A DNA stretch of 53,536 nucleotides from Candidatus Rokuibacteriota bacterium (GCA_003220615.1 QHTB01000179.1:1-53536); one strand, 5' to 3'. Positions 24,576 through 32,862 are shown, numbered from the stretch's first letter. Translations and numbers: made by a program. Notes: generated from the sequence alone by a model not told the origin.

Positions 24576-25375
24576 AGCTCCGCAAGGTGAAGTACGACAA
24601 GAAGGGCCACATCGCCTATGTCACCATCGACAACGCCGAGCACGAGAACTGCCTGGAAGAGGTCGTCGATCAGGATCTGTGGAAGGTCTGGCACGATTTC
24701 CGCGACGATCAGAATCTCTACGTGGCCATCCTCACCGGTGCCGGACGGAAGTCGTTCTGTGCGGGCTCGGACCTGCGCTGGTACGTCGAGACCATCTCCA
24801 AGCGGTCGCCGGATTGGAATCGCCGGCGCGCGCACGAGGGCCCCAACCTGGGCGGGATCACGAAGGGCATCAACGTGTGGAAGCCCATCATCGCCGCCAT
24901 CAACGGCTACTGCCTGGCCGGAGGAATGGAGCTGGCGATGGCGTGCGACATCCGCATCGCGGCCGACCACGCCAGGTTCGGTGTCGTCAATCGCCGCTGG
25001 AACGTGGGCGCCGAGTCGGGACTGACCCAGCGCCTGCCCCACATCGTCGGCCTCGGCGTGGCGCTCGATCTGCTCATCACGGGCCGGTGGTTCGACGCCA
25101 AGGAAGCCTATCGCATCAACTTCGTCACGAAGGTCGTGAAAGCCGCCAGGCTGAAGGACGAGTGCACCCGGCTCGCCGAGCAGATCTGCGAATACCCCCA
25201 GTCCTCACTGCGCACCGACAAGGAAGCGTGCATCCGTGGCCTCGGGCTGACGCTCGAGGAGGGCCTCCGCCTGGAGAACACGCTCTGGAACACGAACCTG
25301 TCGCTCCCCGACACGCTGAACGGGCCGCGGTCCTTCATCGAAAAGCGCAAGTTCGTCCCCACCCAGGAAGTCTGA
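24566..25375 (+). CDS. Enoyl-CoA hydratase/isomerase family protein
   Basis: A 269-residue crotonase-fold protein. The oxyanion-hole regions are AGRKSFCAGSDLRWY and AINGYCLAGGMELAMACDIR. Of the two catalytic glutamates of classic hydratase, the first is kept (GGMELAM) but the second is replaced: the usual FGQPE reads FGVVN. The TQRLPHIVGLGVALDLLITG segment is normal. So it is a true crotonase-family member whose reaction may differ from simple hydration. The ATG at 24566 has a CTGAGGAGA ribosome site. It overlaps the antiporter by 10 bases and ends at an inverted-repeat element. Confidence 0.88.
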   Translation: MALKLRKVKYDKKGHIAYVTIDNAEHENCLEEVVDQDLWKVWHDFRDDQNLYVAILTGAGRKSFCAGSDLRWYVETISKRSPDWNRRRAHEGPNLGGITKGINVWKPIIAAINGYCLAGGMELAMACDIRIAADHARFGVVNRRWNVGAESGLTQRLPHIVGLGVALDLLITGRWFDAKEAYRINFVTKVVKAARLKDECTRLAEQICEYPQSSLRTDKEACIRGLGLTLEEGLRLENTLWNTNLSLPDTLNGPRSFIEKRKFVPTQEV

Positions 25376-25404
25376 CCGGGAACGCCGGCGCGGAAGGGAG
25401 CCGT

Positions 25405-25540
25405 GGGGAGCGGGTGGCTGCGGCCTTTGCGACCACGTGCTCGGCGACGACGGTCACGCCGCCTTTTTTCCACCCACGCGTCGCGCATTGTTGACGTCGG
25501 CGGGGAACGGGTCTCACAAGGCCGCAGCCACCCGCTCTCC
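25405..25540. repeat. 136-base element with 23-bp inverted arms
   Basis: Arms at 25405-25427 and 25518-25540 pair over 23 positions with one G-T pair; the inner 20 are exact. The 90-base centre has a run of six T and no gene. It lies between the stops of two convergent genes. It may be a two-way terminator, or a small non-autonomous mobile element, since its arms are longer than the other hairpins of the window. Confidence 0.7.
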
Positions 25541-25547
25541 AGACGGG

Positions 25548-26435
25548 TTACACGATCTCCATCCCGCGCTCCCCCACCCGCAACTCGACGATCTCATCGG
25601 ACATCGCGCTGGCGCGATGCTTCACCACGCAGAGCATGCGCGCCAGGCGGTTGCCGACGCGCTCGCTGCCCAGGACCACGATCGTGTTGGCCGTCGCGCC
25701 GATGTCGCCGGTGGCCACCTTGCGGGCCAGCAGGTCCTCCAGGCGCGTCTCCTCCGTCGTGACGAGCAGCAGCGTCGTGATCGTCGTGTGCTCGTACAGG
25801 TGGGCGTCGATGAACTCACGGTGCTGCCAGACGGGAAGACAGATCTCCATGCCCAGCGTCTCGGCGTCGCGATGGATCACCTTGCGGTACAGCTCGTCGA
25901 AGAGAAAGAACTGGATGGAGTCGGCCGGTGAATCCATCGGCTCCACACCGTCCACGACGACGCGCCGGCTGCCCGCGGCGAAGTGGAAGTAGAGGAACGG
26001 GCGGATGGTATAGAGCGCGCGGTTGTAGGTCGCCTTCCAGTTCCAGTCGAATTCCCAGCCACCGTCCGGCGTCGGCACCTGGAAATCCCGCGTGCGCCCG
26101 ACCCACGTGTACGCGTTCGAGTAGAAGGCGTCCATCTGGGCCGGCGGCGGATACGGGTCGCTCATCGGCGTGACGCTGTGGCTCCACGGGGTCAGGTCCC
26201 AGTGGAAGAGCCGGCGCGCGTACTCGTCGTGCTGCTGCGAGTCGCCGCGGCCGTTCATGTCGAGGATCACCCCGCGCGCGCCGTCGGCCGCCCGGCCGTG
26301 GTCGGCGAAGGTGAGGCCGAGATGCGTCTTCCCGATTCCGGTCGCGCCGTAGATGACGGTCAGCGTGCCGGGCAAGAGGCCACCACCGAGCATCGCATCG
26401 AGCCTGGGAAGACCGGTCGAGACGCGCGCAGTCAC
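25548..26435 (-). CDS. RecA/KaiC-like P-loop ATPase
   Basis: A 295-residue protein from a GTG at 26435. It begins like KaiC/RadA ATPases: VSTGLPRLDAMLGGGLLPGT, Walker A GATGIGKTH (about 28-36), and a Walker-B-like RRVVVDGVEPMDSP further on. The middle carries an unusual Trp-rich insert (GGWEFDWNWKATYNRALY). The C-terminus resembles the ends of KaiC/GvpD proteins (RLARMLCVVKHRASAMSDEI). The frame is open far upstream, but that part is antisense-like to the ligase gene. It is 23 bases downstream of the ligase on the same strand, so a DNA-repair link is possible, though not shown. Confidence 0.78.
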   Translation of the reverse strand: MTARVSTGLPRLDAMLGGGLLPGTLTVIYGATGIGKTHLGLTFADHGRAADGARGVILDMNGRGDSQQHDEYARRLFHWDLTPWSHSVTPMSDPYPPPAQMDAFYSNAYTWVGRTRDFQVPTPDGGWEFDWNWKATYNRALYTIRPFLYFHFAAGSRRVVVDGVEPMDSPADSIQFFLFDELYRKVIHRDAETLGMEICLPVWQHREFIDAHLYEHTTITTLLLVTTEETRLEDLLARKVATGDIGATANTIVVLGSERVGNRLARMLCVVKHRASAMSDEIVELRVGERGMEIV

Positions 26436-26458
26436 GAAGCGCGATTCTACACGACGCG

Positions 26459-28027
26459 TCAGCCGGCGCGTCCCTTCGTCCTGAACTGAGCTTCGTAGAG
26501 ATCGCGCAACTGCGCGAGCGTGGTCGCCTGTCCCGGCGCCTTGTCGTCGCGGATGCGTGCGATGCGGGCGAAGCGCAGTGCGAGCCCCGACGGATAGGTG
26601 GGGCTCTTCTGGATCTCGTTGTACTCGACCTCGACGACGATCTCCGGCGTGACGCGCACGGTGTACCCGTCGTCGCTGACGGCGAGCGACTTCAACCGTT
26701 CGGTCATGGCCGTGAACTCCTGGTCGGTGAGGCCCTTGAAGGTCTTGCCGACGTCGGCCCACCCGTCGCTGTCGCGGACCGCCAGGTGATAGTTGGAGAG
26801 CCAGCCGACGCGGCGGCCGGAGCCGCGATCGGCGGCGATGATCACGCAGTCCACCGTCTCCGCCGCCTTCAGCTTGAACCAGCGCTTGCCGCGCCCGCCC
26901 GGCTCGTAGGCCGCGCGCAGGTCCTTGGCCATCACGCCCTCGTGGCCGGCGGCCAGCGCACGCGCGAGGAACGCGTCGGCCTCGGCCACCGTCGTCACCA
27001 CGGAGCGCTCGGCCAGATAGCGGCCGCTGGTCACGCGTCGGAGGGCCCCCCATCGACGCTCCGAGGGCTCGTCGATGAGGGACTGGCCCTCGGCGACCAG
27101 GCAATCGAAGAAGTGCAAGGCCAGCGGAACCTGGCCGAGGAGCGCCTCGACGTCGTGGACGCGGCGGAAGCGACGCATCAACTCCTGGAAGGGCAGCGGT
27201 CGGCCAGCCGCATCGAGGGCGACGACCTCGCCGTCGAGGATGAACGGCACGCCGCCGAGGTCGCGGCGGACGATCTCGACGACGTCGGGAAGGCTCGCGG
27301 TGACGTCGGACAGTCGGCGGCTCCAGATCCCCACGCGCTGGCCATCGGAGTGAACCTGGATTCGCGCGCCGTCGTACTTGAACTCGAGCGCGGTCACGCC
27401 GCCGTGCGCGGCGAAGACCTCGCCGAAATCCGACGTGATCTCGCCGAGCATCGGCAACATGGGAACGAACAGTCGCGGCGTGACGGCGGCGAGGGCGTCG
27501 GGGCCTCCGGTGAGCGCGAGCGCTGCGACGGTTGCCAGGTCGCCGAGAAAGAGGGCGGCGCGCCGCGTCCGGGCTTGATCCGCACCGGCCGCCTCGGCGA
27601 TGGCTTCGAGCACGAGGCCGTCCGACACGCCGGTTCGCATCTCGCCGCCGATGATGCGACCGATCACCTCGCGCTCGGCCTCGGAGGCCCGGGCCGCCAG
27701 GGCGGTCAGCCGCTGGTCCTTGAGCCGGCGGGCCCCTGCGCCGCCAGCCTCGGCCACCCCGACGAACGCGGCCTCGACATCGGCGATGGTGAGGGGTGGG
27801 CCCGTGGCCGGCCCCATGTCCCTGGCCGGTGCCGGCAAACCGCGGACGTTCAGCACCCGGGAATCCGACACCGGGAACGGGCGTCCGGTCATGAATGCGA
27901 CGGCGCTGGCGACCTCGTCTGCCGGCAGGGTGCGCAGGAACTCCGCGACCAGCCGACGCTTGCCCAGGCGGCTTGCTGTCCTGACCAGCTCGACGCAGAG
28001 CGTCGTGAAGTCGGCAAAAGCCGTCAT
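26459..28027 (-). CDS. ATP-dependent DNA ligase (archaeal/eukaryal Lig1-like)
   Basis: A 522-residue ligase. An N-terminal helical DNA-binding domain (about 1-190) with IGGEMRTGVSDGLVLEA comes first. The nucleotidyl-transfer core follows: the AMP-lysine is Lys217 in FKYDGARIQVH, with ILDGEVVALD, GHEGVMAKDL and RWFKLKA as later motifs. An OB fold closes the protein (VVEVEYNEIQKSPTY, LRFARIARIRDDK). This is the multidomain type common in archaea and some bacteria, not LigD. It would seal nicks with ATP as cofactor. The ATG at 28027 is preferred to 28099, whose extra 24 residues lack conservation and overlap the promoter of the divergent gene at 28098. Confidence 0.93.
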   Translation of the reverse strand: MTAFADFTTLCVELVRTASRLGKRRLVAEFLRTLPADEVASAVAFMTGRPFPVSDSRVLNVRGLPAPARDMGPATGPPLTIADVEAAFVGVAEAGGAGARRLKDQRLTALAARASEAEREVIGRIIGGEMRTGVSDGLVLEAIAEAAGADQARTRRAALFLGDLATVAALALTGGPDALAAVTPRLFVPMLPMLGEITSDFGEVFAAHGGVTALEFKYDGARIQVHSDGQRVGIWSRRLSDVTASLPDVVEIVRRDLGGVPFILDGEVVALDAAGRPLPFQELMRRFRRVHDVEALLGQVPLALHFFDCLVAEGQSLIDEPSERRWGALRRVTSGRYLAERSVVTTVAEADAFLARALAAGHEGVMAKDLRAAYEPGGRGKRWFKLKAAETVDCVIIAADRGSGRRVGWLSNYHLAVRDSDGWADVGKTFKGLTDQEFTAMTERLKSLAVSDDGYTVRVTPEIVVEVEYNEIQKSPTYPSGLALRFARIARIRDDKAPGQATTLAQLRDLYEAQFRTKGRAG

Positions 28028-28097
28028 AGGCCACCCATTATGCGCAAATCCCCGCGAATCTTGACTTGGCCGGCGAGGCCGCCCTACGCTCGAATTC

Positions 28098-29975
28098 ATG
28101 CGTCGGACCGTCTTTTACCCCGTACATGCGGGGGCGGCAGGGGCAGCGGCCTCGCTCCTGGCAGATGAGTTCGACATGCGGAAGCTCGGTCCTGACGAGG
28201 TCGTAGCCTCGACCGTGCCGCTGGTCTTCCTCGCCGACGCCGACGGCCCCGATCGCCCTCCCGGCTCCAACGTGAGGGTCATCGGTCTGGTCGATCCGCG
28301 GCGGCCCGGCACCTGGCCCGAGCACTGGTATGGGCTCCTCCCGGCCTACCCGGGTCGCGCCATCCTCGTCCGCGCCATCGCCAACGCCTTCGCCGATCTG
28401 GACGCCGCCGAGGAGATCGCCCGCCTCGGTCGCGAGCTGAGCGAGCTCAACGCGATCGGTATCCGCCTGTCTGCCGAGCGGAGCCCGGCGGCTCTCCTCG
28501 AGGTGATCCTGACCAAGGCGCGCGAGATCACGAACAGCGATGCCGGCTCGCTCTACCTCGTGGAGCACGAGGCTGACGGCAACGCACGGCTCTTCTTCGC
28601 CCTGGCCCAGAACGACAGCCTGGAGGTGCCGTTCCGGGCCACCACGCTGCCACTGTCGAGCACGAGCGTGGCCGGCTATGTGGCCCTGACCGGCGCGCCG
28701 GTCAACCTGGCCGACGCCTACACGCCACCCGAGGGCTCGCCGTTCAGCATCAACCGATCGTTCGACGAGCAGACCGGCTACCGCACGAAGTCCATGCTCG
28801 TCGTGCCGATGCGCACGCCGCAGGGCGAGACGATCGGCGTGCTGCAGCTCATCAACTGCAAGCCCGGCGCGGGCGGGCGACTCGTCGATGCCGACGACGT
28901 CGCGCTGCGCGTGCAGCCCTTCAGCGCACGCTACGAAACGCTGGCCGGATCGCTCGCCTCGCAGGCGGCCGTGGCGCTGGCCAACAGTCGTCTCTTCCAG
29001 AACATCAGGCAGCTCTTCGAGGGCTTCGTCGGGGCCGCCGTCACCGCGATCGAGTCGCGGGATCCCACCACGTCCGGCCATTCCTTCCGCGTCTCCGAGC
29101 TGACCGTCGGCCTGGCCGAAGCCGTCGACCGCTGCGAGCAAGGGCCCTACGCCACCGCGCGCTTCACCACCGACGAGCTGATGGAGCTCAGGTACGCGGC
29201 GCTCCTCCACGACTTCGGCAAGGTCGGGGTGCGCGAGCACGTTCTCCTGAAGGCCAAGAAGCTCTACCCGGGTGAGCTCGACCGAATCCGCCAGCGCGTG
29301 GCATTGATCAAGCGCGGGCTCGAGCTCAAGTACACGGGCAAGAAGCTGGAGACGCTGCTCGCGCGCGGCCGTCGCGGGTTCGACCGCCAGGCCAAGGCCA
29401 TCGACGCCGAGCTCGCCGCGTTCCTCGGAGAGCTCGACGACCACCTCGACCGCATCGTGATGGCCAACGAGCCGAGCGTCTTACCGAGCGACGTGGTCGA
29501 GCACTTGCGCGGCCTGGCTCTCCAGACCTTCGAGGACCACCTGGGCAACCACCAGGCGGTCATTACCTCGGAGGAAGCCAGGATTCTCGCCATCCCACGC
29601 GGCAGCCTCACCGACACCGAGATGGACGAGATGCGCTCGCACGTCGTGCACACGTGGGAATTCCTCAAGCGCATTCCGTGGACCAAGGAGTTCCGCAGGA
29701 TTCCGGAGATCGCCCGGGCCCATCACGAAAAGCTCGACGGCTCCGGCTATCCGCTCGGCATGAAGGCCCCCGACATCCCGCTGCAGTCGAAGATCATGGC
29801 GATCGCCGACATCTACGACGCGCTCACGGCGGCCGACCGCCCGTACAAGAAAGCCGTTCCCCTCGAGCAAGCGCTCGACATCCTCGACGGCGAGCGACGC
29901 ATGGGCACGCTCGACGGCGAGCTGTTCGACCTCTTCGTCACGGCCAGGATCTTCGACCGCACGCGACCGCGCTGA
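28098..29975 (+). CDS. GAF and HD-GYP cyclic-di-GMP phosphodiesterase-like protein
   Basis: A 625-residue soluble protein. Residues 1-115 resemble a degenerate receiver or unknown module. A GAF domain follows (about 125-300, with SDAGSLYLVE and SMLVVPMRTPQGETIGVLQL). The HD-GYP domain starts near 312 (AIESRDPTTSGHSFRVSEL), holds the HD pair in LLHDFGKVGV, has an insert of about 100 residues with GLELKYTGKKLE, and then HHEKLDGSGYP and IADIYDALTAADRPYK. All HD-GYP metal and signature residues are present, so it should cleave cyclic-di-GMP. This could link to the exopolysaccharide locus further on, since that messenger often controls polymer export. Confidence 0.92.
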   Translation: MRRTVFYPVHAGAAGAAASLLADEFDMRKLGPDEVVASTVPLVFLADADGPDRPPGSNVRVIGLVDPRRPGTWPEHWYGLLPAYPGRAILVRAIANAFADLDAAEEIARLGRELSELNAIGIRLSAERSPAALLEVILTKAREITNSDAGSLYLVEHEADGNARLFFALAQNDSLEVPFRATTLPLSSTSVAGYVALTGAPVNLADAYTPPEGSPFSINRSFDEQTGYRTKSMLVVPMRTPQGETIGVLQLINCKPGAGGRLVDADDVALRVQPFSARYETLAGSLASQAAVALANSRLFQNIRQLFEGFVGAAVTAIESRDPTTSGHSFRVSELTVGLAEAVDRCEQGPYATARFTTDELMELRYAALLHDFGKVGVREHVLLKAKKLYPGELDRIRQRVALIKRGLELKYTGKKLETLLARGRRGFDRQAKAIDAELAAFLGELDDHLDRIVMANEPSVLPSDVVEHLRGLALQTFEDHLGNHQAVITSEEARILAIPRGSLTDTEMDEMRSHVVHTWEFLKRIPWTKEFRRIPEIARAHHEKLDGSGYPLGMKAPDIPLQSKIMAIADIYDALTAADRPYKKAVPLEQALDILDGERRMGTLDGELFDLFVTARIFDRTRPR

Positions 29976-29985
29976 GTCGGCTCCT

Positions 29986-30180
29986 TCACCCGGCGAGCAG
30001 CAGGAACAGCGTCCCCCACGCGAGAAAGGCGCCGAGCGCGGCGAGGCCGCGCGCGAGCTCACGGGCGATCTCGACGCGCTCGGTGCGCGTGCTCCTCACG
30101 TGTTGAGCGGTGGGAAGTAAAAAAAAGGCGCGACGACGGCGGCTGGCGAAGAACCCGTAGCACGTGGCGGCGTGCATCAT
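29986..30180 (-). CDS. Small membrane protein behind lexA
   Basis: A 64-residue protein with a basic N-terminal half (ASRRRRAFFLL, STRTERVEIAREL) and one C-terminal membrane segment (GLAALGAFLAWGTLFLLLAG). A textbook ribosome site (AAAGGAGG) stands 6 bases before the ATG, stronger than at most genes in this window, which supports it as real. It follows lexA by 27 bases on the same strand and so is probably part of the LexA-controlled transcript. Small membrane proteins behind lexA in other bacteria can be division inhibitors; that role is only an inference here. Confidence 0.62.
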   Translation of the reverse strand: MMHAATCYGFFASRRRRAFFLLPTAQHVRSTRTERVEIARELARGLAALGAFLAWGTLFLLLAG

Positions 30181-30207
30181 GGGTGGCCTCCTTTATATGG
30201 ATACGTC

Positions 30208-30849
30208 TCAGGCGATGCCGCGGACCAATCCGACGACTCGCCCGACGATGCGAACGGTCTGCTCCCGGGTGTCGATGACGATGGGAGCGAGCGCGGGATT
30301 CTCGGGTTTGAGGACGACGCGCGGCCCGTCGCGCAGGAAGCGCTTGACCGTGGCCTCGCCTTCCCCGCCCTCGGCGTCGATGAGAGCGACGACGATGTCG
30401 TTCGGCTGGGCGCTGTCCTGTCGCCGGACCAGCACGAGGTCGCCATCGCAAATGTGCGCGCCGATCATGCTGTCGCCGCGCACGCGCAGCGCGAAGACGT
30501 CCTCGCCGTTCCCCGGAAGCGACGAGGGCGCCAGCGGCAGCTCACCCTCGCGGTTCTCTTCGGCGAGCCGCGGCCCACCGGCGGCGATGCGTCCGAGAAT
30601 CGGGATCGAGCGATACGCGCTGGCGGGGGATGGCTCCGTCAGCGTGAGCGCGCGCGACGTCCGTCGCGCGCTCGCCCGGCGCTGGAGCGCGCCCTTGCGC
30701 TCGAGCGCGCGGAGATGATCGAACGCCGCGCGCGGCGTGACGCGGAAACGCTCGCCGATCTCGCGGACCGTCGGCGGGACGGCGTGCCGGGCCGTGAAGG
30801 ATCGGATGAAGCCCAGCACCTCGCGCTGCTTGTCCGTGAGCTCTCGCAT
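30208..30849 (-). CDS. lexA: LexA SOS repressor
   Basis: A 213-residue LexA. The winged helix-turn-helix fills residues 1-70 (LTDKQREVLGFI, VPPTVREIGERFRVTPRAAFDHL). The self-cleavage site Ala90-Gly91 is in GRIAAGGP. The peptidase dyad is Ser127 (GDSMIGAHI) and Lys169 (EATVKRF). It would repress DNA-damage genes until RecA filaments trigger its cleavage. A palindrome at 30882-30897 overlaps its own promoter and fits autorepression. The small membrane protein at 29986 follows on the same strand. Confidence 0.96.
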   Translation of the reverse strand: MRELTDKQREVLGFIRSFTARHAVPPTVREIGERFRVTPRAAFDHLRALERKGALQRRASARRTSRALTLTEPSPASAYRSIPILGRIAAGGPRLAEENREGELPLAPSSLPGNGEDVFALRVRGDSMIGAHICDGDLVLVRRQDSAQPNDIVVALIDAEGGEGEATVKRFLRDGPRVVLKPENPALAPIVIDTREQTVRIVGRVVGLVRGIA

Positions 30850-30881
30850 GCTGGCGTTCCCTCGTTTCGCCGGTGACTATA

Positions 30882-30897
30882 CTCAACGCGTGTTGAG
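30882..30897. promoter_or_regulatory. Probable LexA operator, CTCAAC-N4-GTTGAG
   Basis: A perfect inverted repeat (arms 30882-30887 and 30892-30897). On the minus strand it is followed directly by TATAGT (30876-30881), a good -10 box for lexA, so a bound repressor would block RNA polymerase. This places the start site about 20 bases before the lexA ATG. The sequence differs from the operators I know for other phyla. Confidence 0.75.
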
Positions 30898-30924
30898 GGA
30901 GTCCAGCAAAAAAAGAGGGGGCCC

Positions 30925-31404
30925 TCAGGCCGGCTCCCAGGGCACACAGACCGGGCACTCGACGAAGCCCTGGTCGCGGGCGTCGGCAACCCGCTTGAGA
31001 TAGACGCGATCGGCCTCCTTGATCCGCGGCACCCACGCGCACTCTCGCCGGTGAAACAATCGCGAGCCGCGCTGGGCGCAATAGGGCTCGCCGATATCGA
31101 CCGCGGGAGCAGGCGCGACGCTGTCGTCGGCGCTCGCATGGGTCGGCTCGAGCTCGGAAGGGAGCGTCGTCGCGGTCGCCGTGGTCGCCGGCTCCGGAGT
31201 CGACGGAGTCGTGTGGATCACCGGATCGGAGTCGTTGAGATTGAGGTTCGTCTCGACGGTGCTACGGAATTCGTCGCTCGCGCGGCGGAACTCGCGCATG
31301 GCCCGGCCCACCATCCGTCCCAGCTCGGGCAGCCTGGATGGCCCGAAGACCAGGAGTGCGATGACGCCGATGACCAGCATCTCCTGAAGCCCGATGTCGA
31401 ACAT
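30925..31404 (-). CDS. TatB-like Sec-independent translocase protein fused to an Ada-like metal-binding module
   Basis: A 159-residue protein in three parts. Residues 1-50 are a TatA/TatB start: MFDIGLQEMLVIGVIALLVF membrane segment, the FGP turn, LPELGR and an amphipathic helix. Residues 51-105 are a Thr/Pro-rich linker. Residues 107-155 resemble the small Ada-type zinc module: LFHRRECAW, then IKEADRVYLKRVADARDQGF and CPVC, with His118, Cys122, Cys150 and Cys153 as likely ligands. The first part belongs to twin-arginine export; the tail is not a normal TatB part. The frame opens 15 codons further upstream, but MFDIG is the family start. TatC is not in the window. Confidence 0.82.
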   Translation of the reverse strand: MFDIGLQEMLVIGVIALLVFGPSRLPELGRMVGRAMREFRRASDEFRSTVETNLNLNDSDPVIHTTPSTPEPATTATATTLPSELEPTHASADDSVAPAPAVDIGEPYCAQRGSRLFHRRECAWVPRIKEADRVYLKRVADARDQGFVECPVCVPWEPA

Positions 31405-31645
31405 GGAAAGTAGAGTAACACGCGGCTCCGAGGCGAAACGGCGGGGCAACCCGGTTTACCCCAACCCAGAAGAGAATTGCCCAGCGAGCCCGCTGACCGG
31501 CACCGCTGGCGCAGACTTAGCGAGCGGTCCCGTCAGGCATACATGTTGCTGTGCTGAACCGCATGACTGCTCTTCGAGTCCTTCGCTACCTGATCCTCCT
31601 CGGCGCGATTGCCGCGCGCGAGCGTACACTCCTGCGCATGGGTCG

Positions 31646-32686
31646 CTAGGAGGCGACGACCTCGTTCCTCGACATCGGCTCCGGCACGATCCCCTGCTTC
31701 TCTTCCGGCGTGACGAGCCCGCACTGAACGATCTTGTAGAGCAGTGCCTTGTAGCTGATCTGAAGGAGGCGGGCTGCCTTGGCGCGGTTCCAGTGCACGC
31801 GGTCGAGGACTTCTTTGATGGCGACGCGCTCGGCGTCGCGCGCGGCCTGGCGCGCGATGTCCTTGAGGCTGATCATCTGCTCGGGGTTGATCGTCGCCGT
31901 CACCGCCGCCGTGGTCACGGCCGGCCGCGGGCCGCGGCCCAGCGTGGCCGCGATTTCCTGGTGAACGGTCCGATGGGTGCCGAGCACGACGACGCGCTTC
32001 ACCGCGTTCTCGAGCTCGCGGATGTTGCCAGGCCAGTGATACTCGACGAAGACGCGCATGGTCTCGGACGGGATCTCGATCTTGCGGCCGTACTGGGAGT
32101 TGAACTGGGTGAGGAAATGATCGACGAGCACCGGGATCTCTTCGCGCCGCTCCCGAAGGGGTGGGATCCGGATCTCGATGACGTTCAGGCGGTAGTACAG
32201 GTCTTCCCTGAACTGGTGCGCCCGCATGGCGGTCTCGAGGTCGCGATTGGTGGAGGCGATGAGCCGCACGTCGGTGCCGATGATCTTCTCGCCGCCGACG
32301 CGGGAGAACTCGCCGTCCTGGAGCACGTGCAGGAGCTTGGCCTGGAGCCGCAGCGGCATCTCCCCGATCTCGTCGAGAAGGAGCGTGCCCTGATCGGCGG
32401 CCTCGAACTTCCCCGGCTTCTGCCGATACGCGCCCGTGAATGCGCCCTTCTCGTGACCGAACAGCTCAGACTCGAGCAGCTCACCGGGAAGCGCGGCGCA
32501 GTTCACCTTCAAGAACTGGCGATGGGCGCGAGGCGACGCCTTGTGGATCGCCCGGGCCACCACTTCCTTGCCGACTCCACTCTCACCCCGCAGCAACAGC
32601 GTGGTGTTGGTGGCAGCCACCTTCGCGATCAGATCCCGGATCGGCTGCATCTTGGCGCTGCTGCACAGGTCCAGGCCCTCACTCAT
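31646..32686 (-). CDS. Sigma-54-dependent activator without receiver domain
   Basis: A 346-residue enhancer-binding protein that is almost only AAA+ core and DNA-binding end. Walker A GESGVGKE (34-41), GAFTGA loop (81-86), Walker [22 protein letters not shown], and a Fis-type helix-turn-helix ([20 protein letters not shown]). With no regulatory domain in front it may be always active or held by a partner protein. Its own promoter seems to be of sigma-54 type (32734-32749), which excludes the upstream ATG at 32773 and supports 32686. It is divergent from a stand-alone receiver at 32871 and closely similar to the activator at 36284. Confidence 0.92.
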   Translation of the reverse strand: MSEGLDLCSSAKMQPIRDLIAKVAATNTTLLLRGESGVGKEVVARAIHKASPRAHRQFLKVNCAALPGELLESELFGHEKGAFTGAYRQKPGKFEAADQGTLLLDEIGEMPLRLQAKLLHVLQDGEFSRVGGEKIIGTDVRLIASTNRDLETAMRAHQFREDLYYRLNVIEIRIPPLRERREEIPVLVDHFLTQFNSQYGRKIEIPSETMRVFVEYHWPGNIRELENAVKRVVVLGTHRTVHQEIAATLGRGPRPAVTTAAVTATINPEQMISLKDIARQAARDAERVAIKEVLDRVHWNRAKAARLLQISYKALLYKIVQCGLVTPEEKQGIVPEPMSRNEVVAS

Positions 32687-32733
32687 GTACAACCCCCCGA
32701 GGAAGATGAAGTCGCATACGTATGAACGCAAGT

Positions 32734-32749
32734 GCACGGACAGTGCCAT
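32734..32749 (-). promoter_or_regulatory. Candidate sigma-54 promoter of the activator gene
   Basis: On minus the bases are TGGCAC, TGTCC, GTGCA: 15 of 16 positions fit TGGCAC-N5-TTGCW, with the -24 GG and -12 GC exact. The start site would fall near 32723 and give a 37-base leader to the ATG at 32686. The gene would then need an activator itself, possibly its own product. Confidence 0.65.
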
Positions 32750-32819
32750 TCGTTTCCTTATTACGGCACGCAATCATTACAAGTATTTGTCGTGGTTGGC
32801 CGTCCCGAGAGCTTTGTAA

Positions 32820-32862
32820 CTTTGTAAGAAGTTCAAGCCCAGTCGTAGTCAACTTTACAAAG
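32820..32862 (+). promoter_or_regulatory. Possible leader hairpin covering the ribosome site of the receiver gene
   Basis: CTTTGTAA occurs twice in tandem (32812-32819 and 32820-32827), and its reverse complement TTACAAAG lies at 32855-32862, overlapping the AAAGGAGG ribosome site (32860-32867). Pairing would mask part of that site. The region is AT-rich for this genome and must also hold the promoter. Confidence 0.4.

Noticed and set aside
26436..28034. Upstream extension of the KaiC-like frame into the ligase region
   Set aside because: The extension is Arg-rich and out of frame with the clear ligase gene on the same strand; a GTG at 26435 starts the conserved part.
30095..30110. Second LexA box near CTCACGTGTTGAG
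   Set aside because: Only one half matches, the spacing is wrong and it lies inside the small membrane protein gene.
31563..31649. 28-residue plus-strand frame with a hydrophobic start
   Set aside because: It overlaps the end of the sigma-54 activator gene, has no ribosome site, and is too short to judge.
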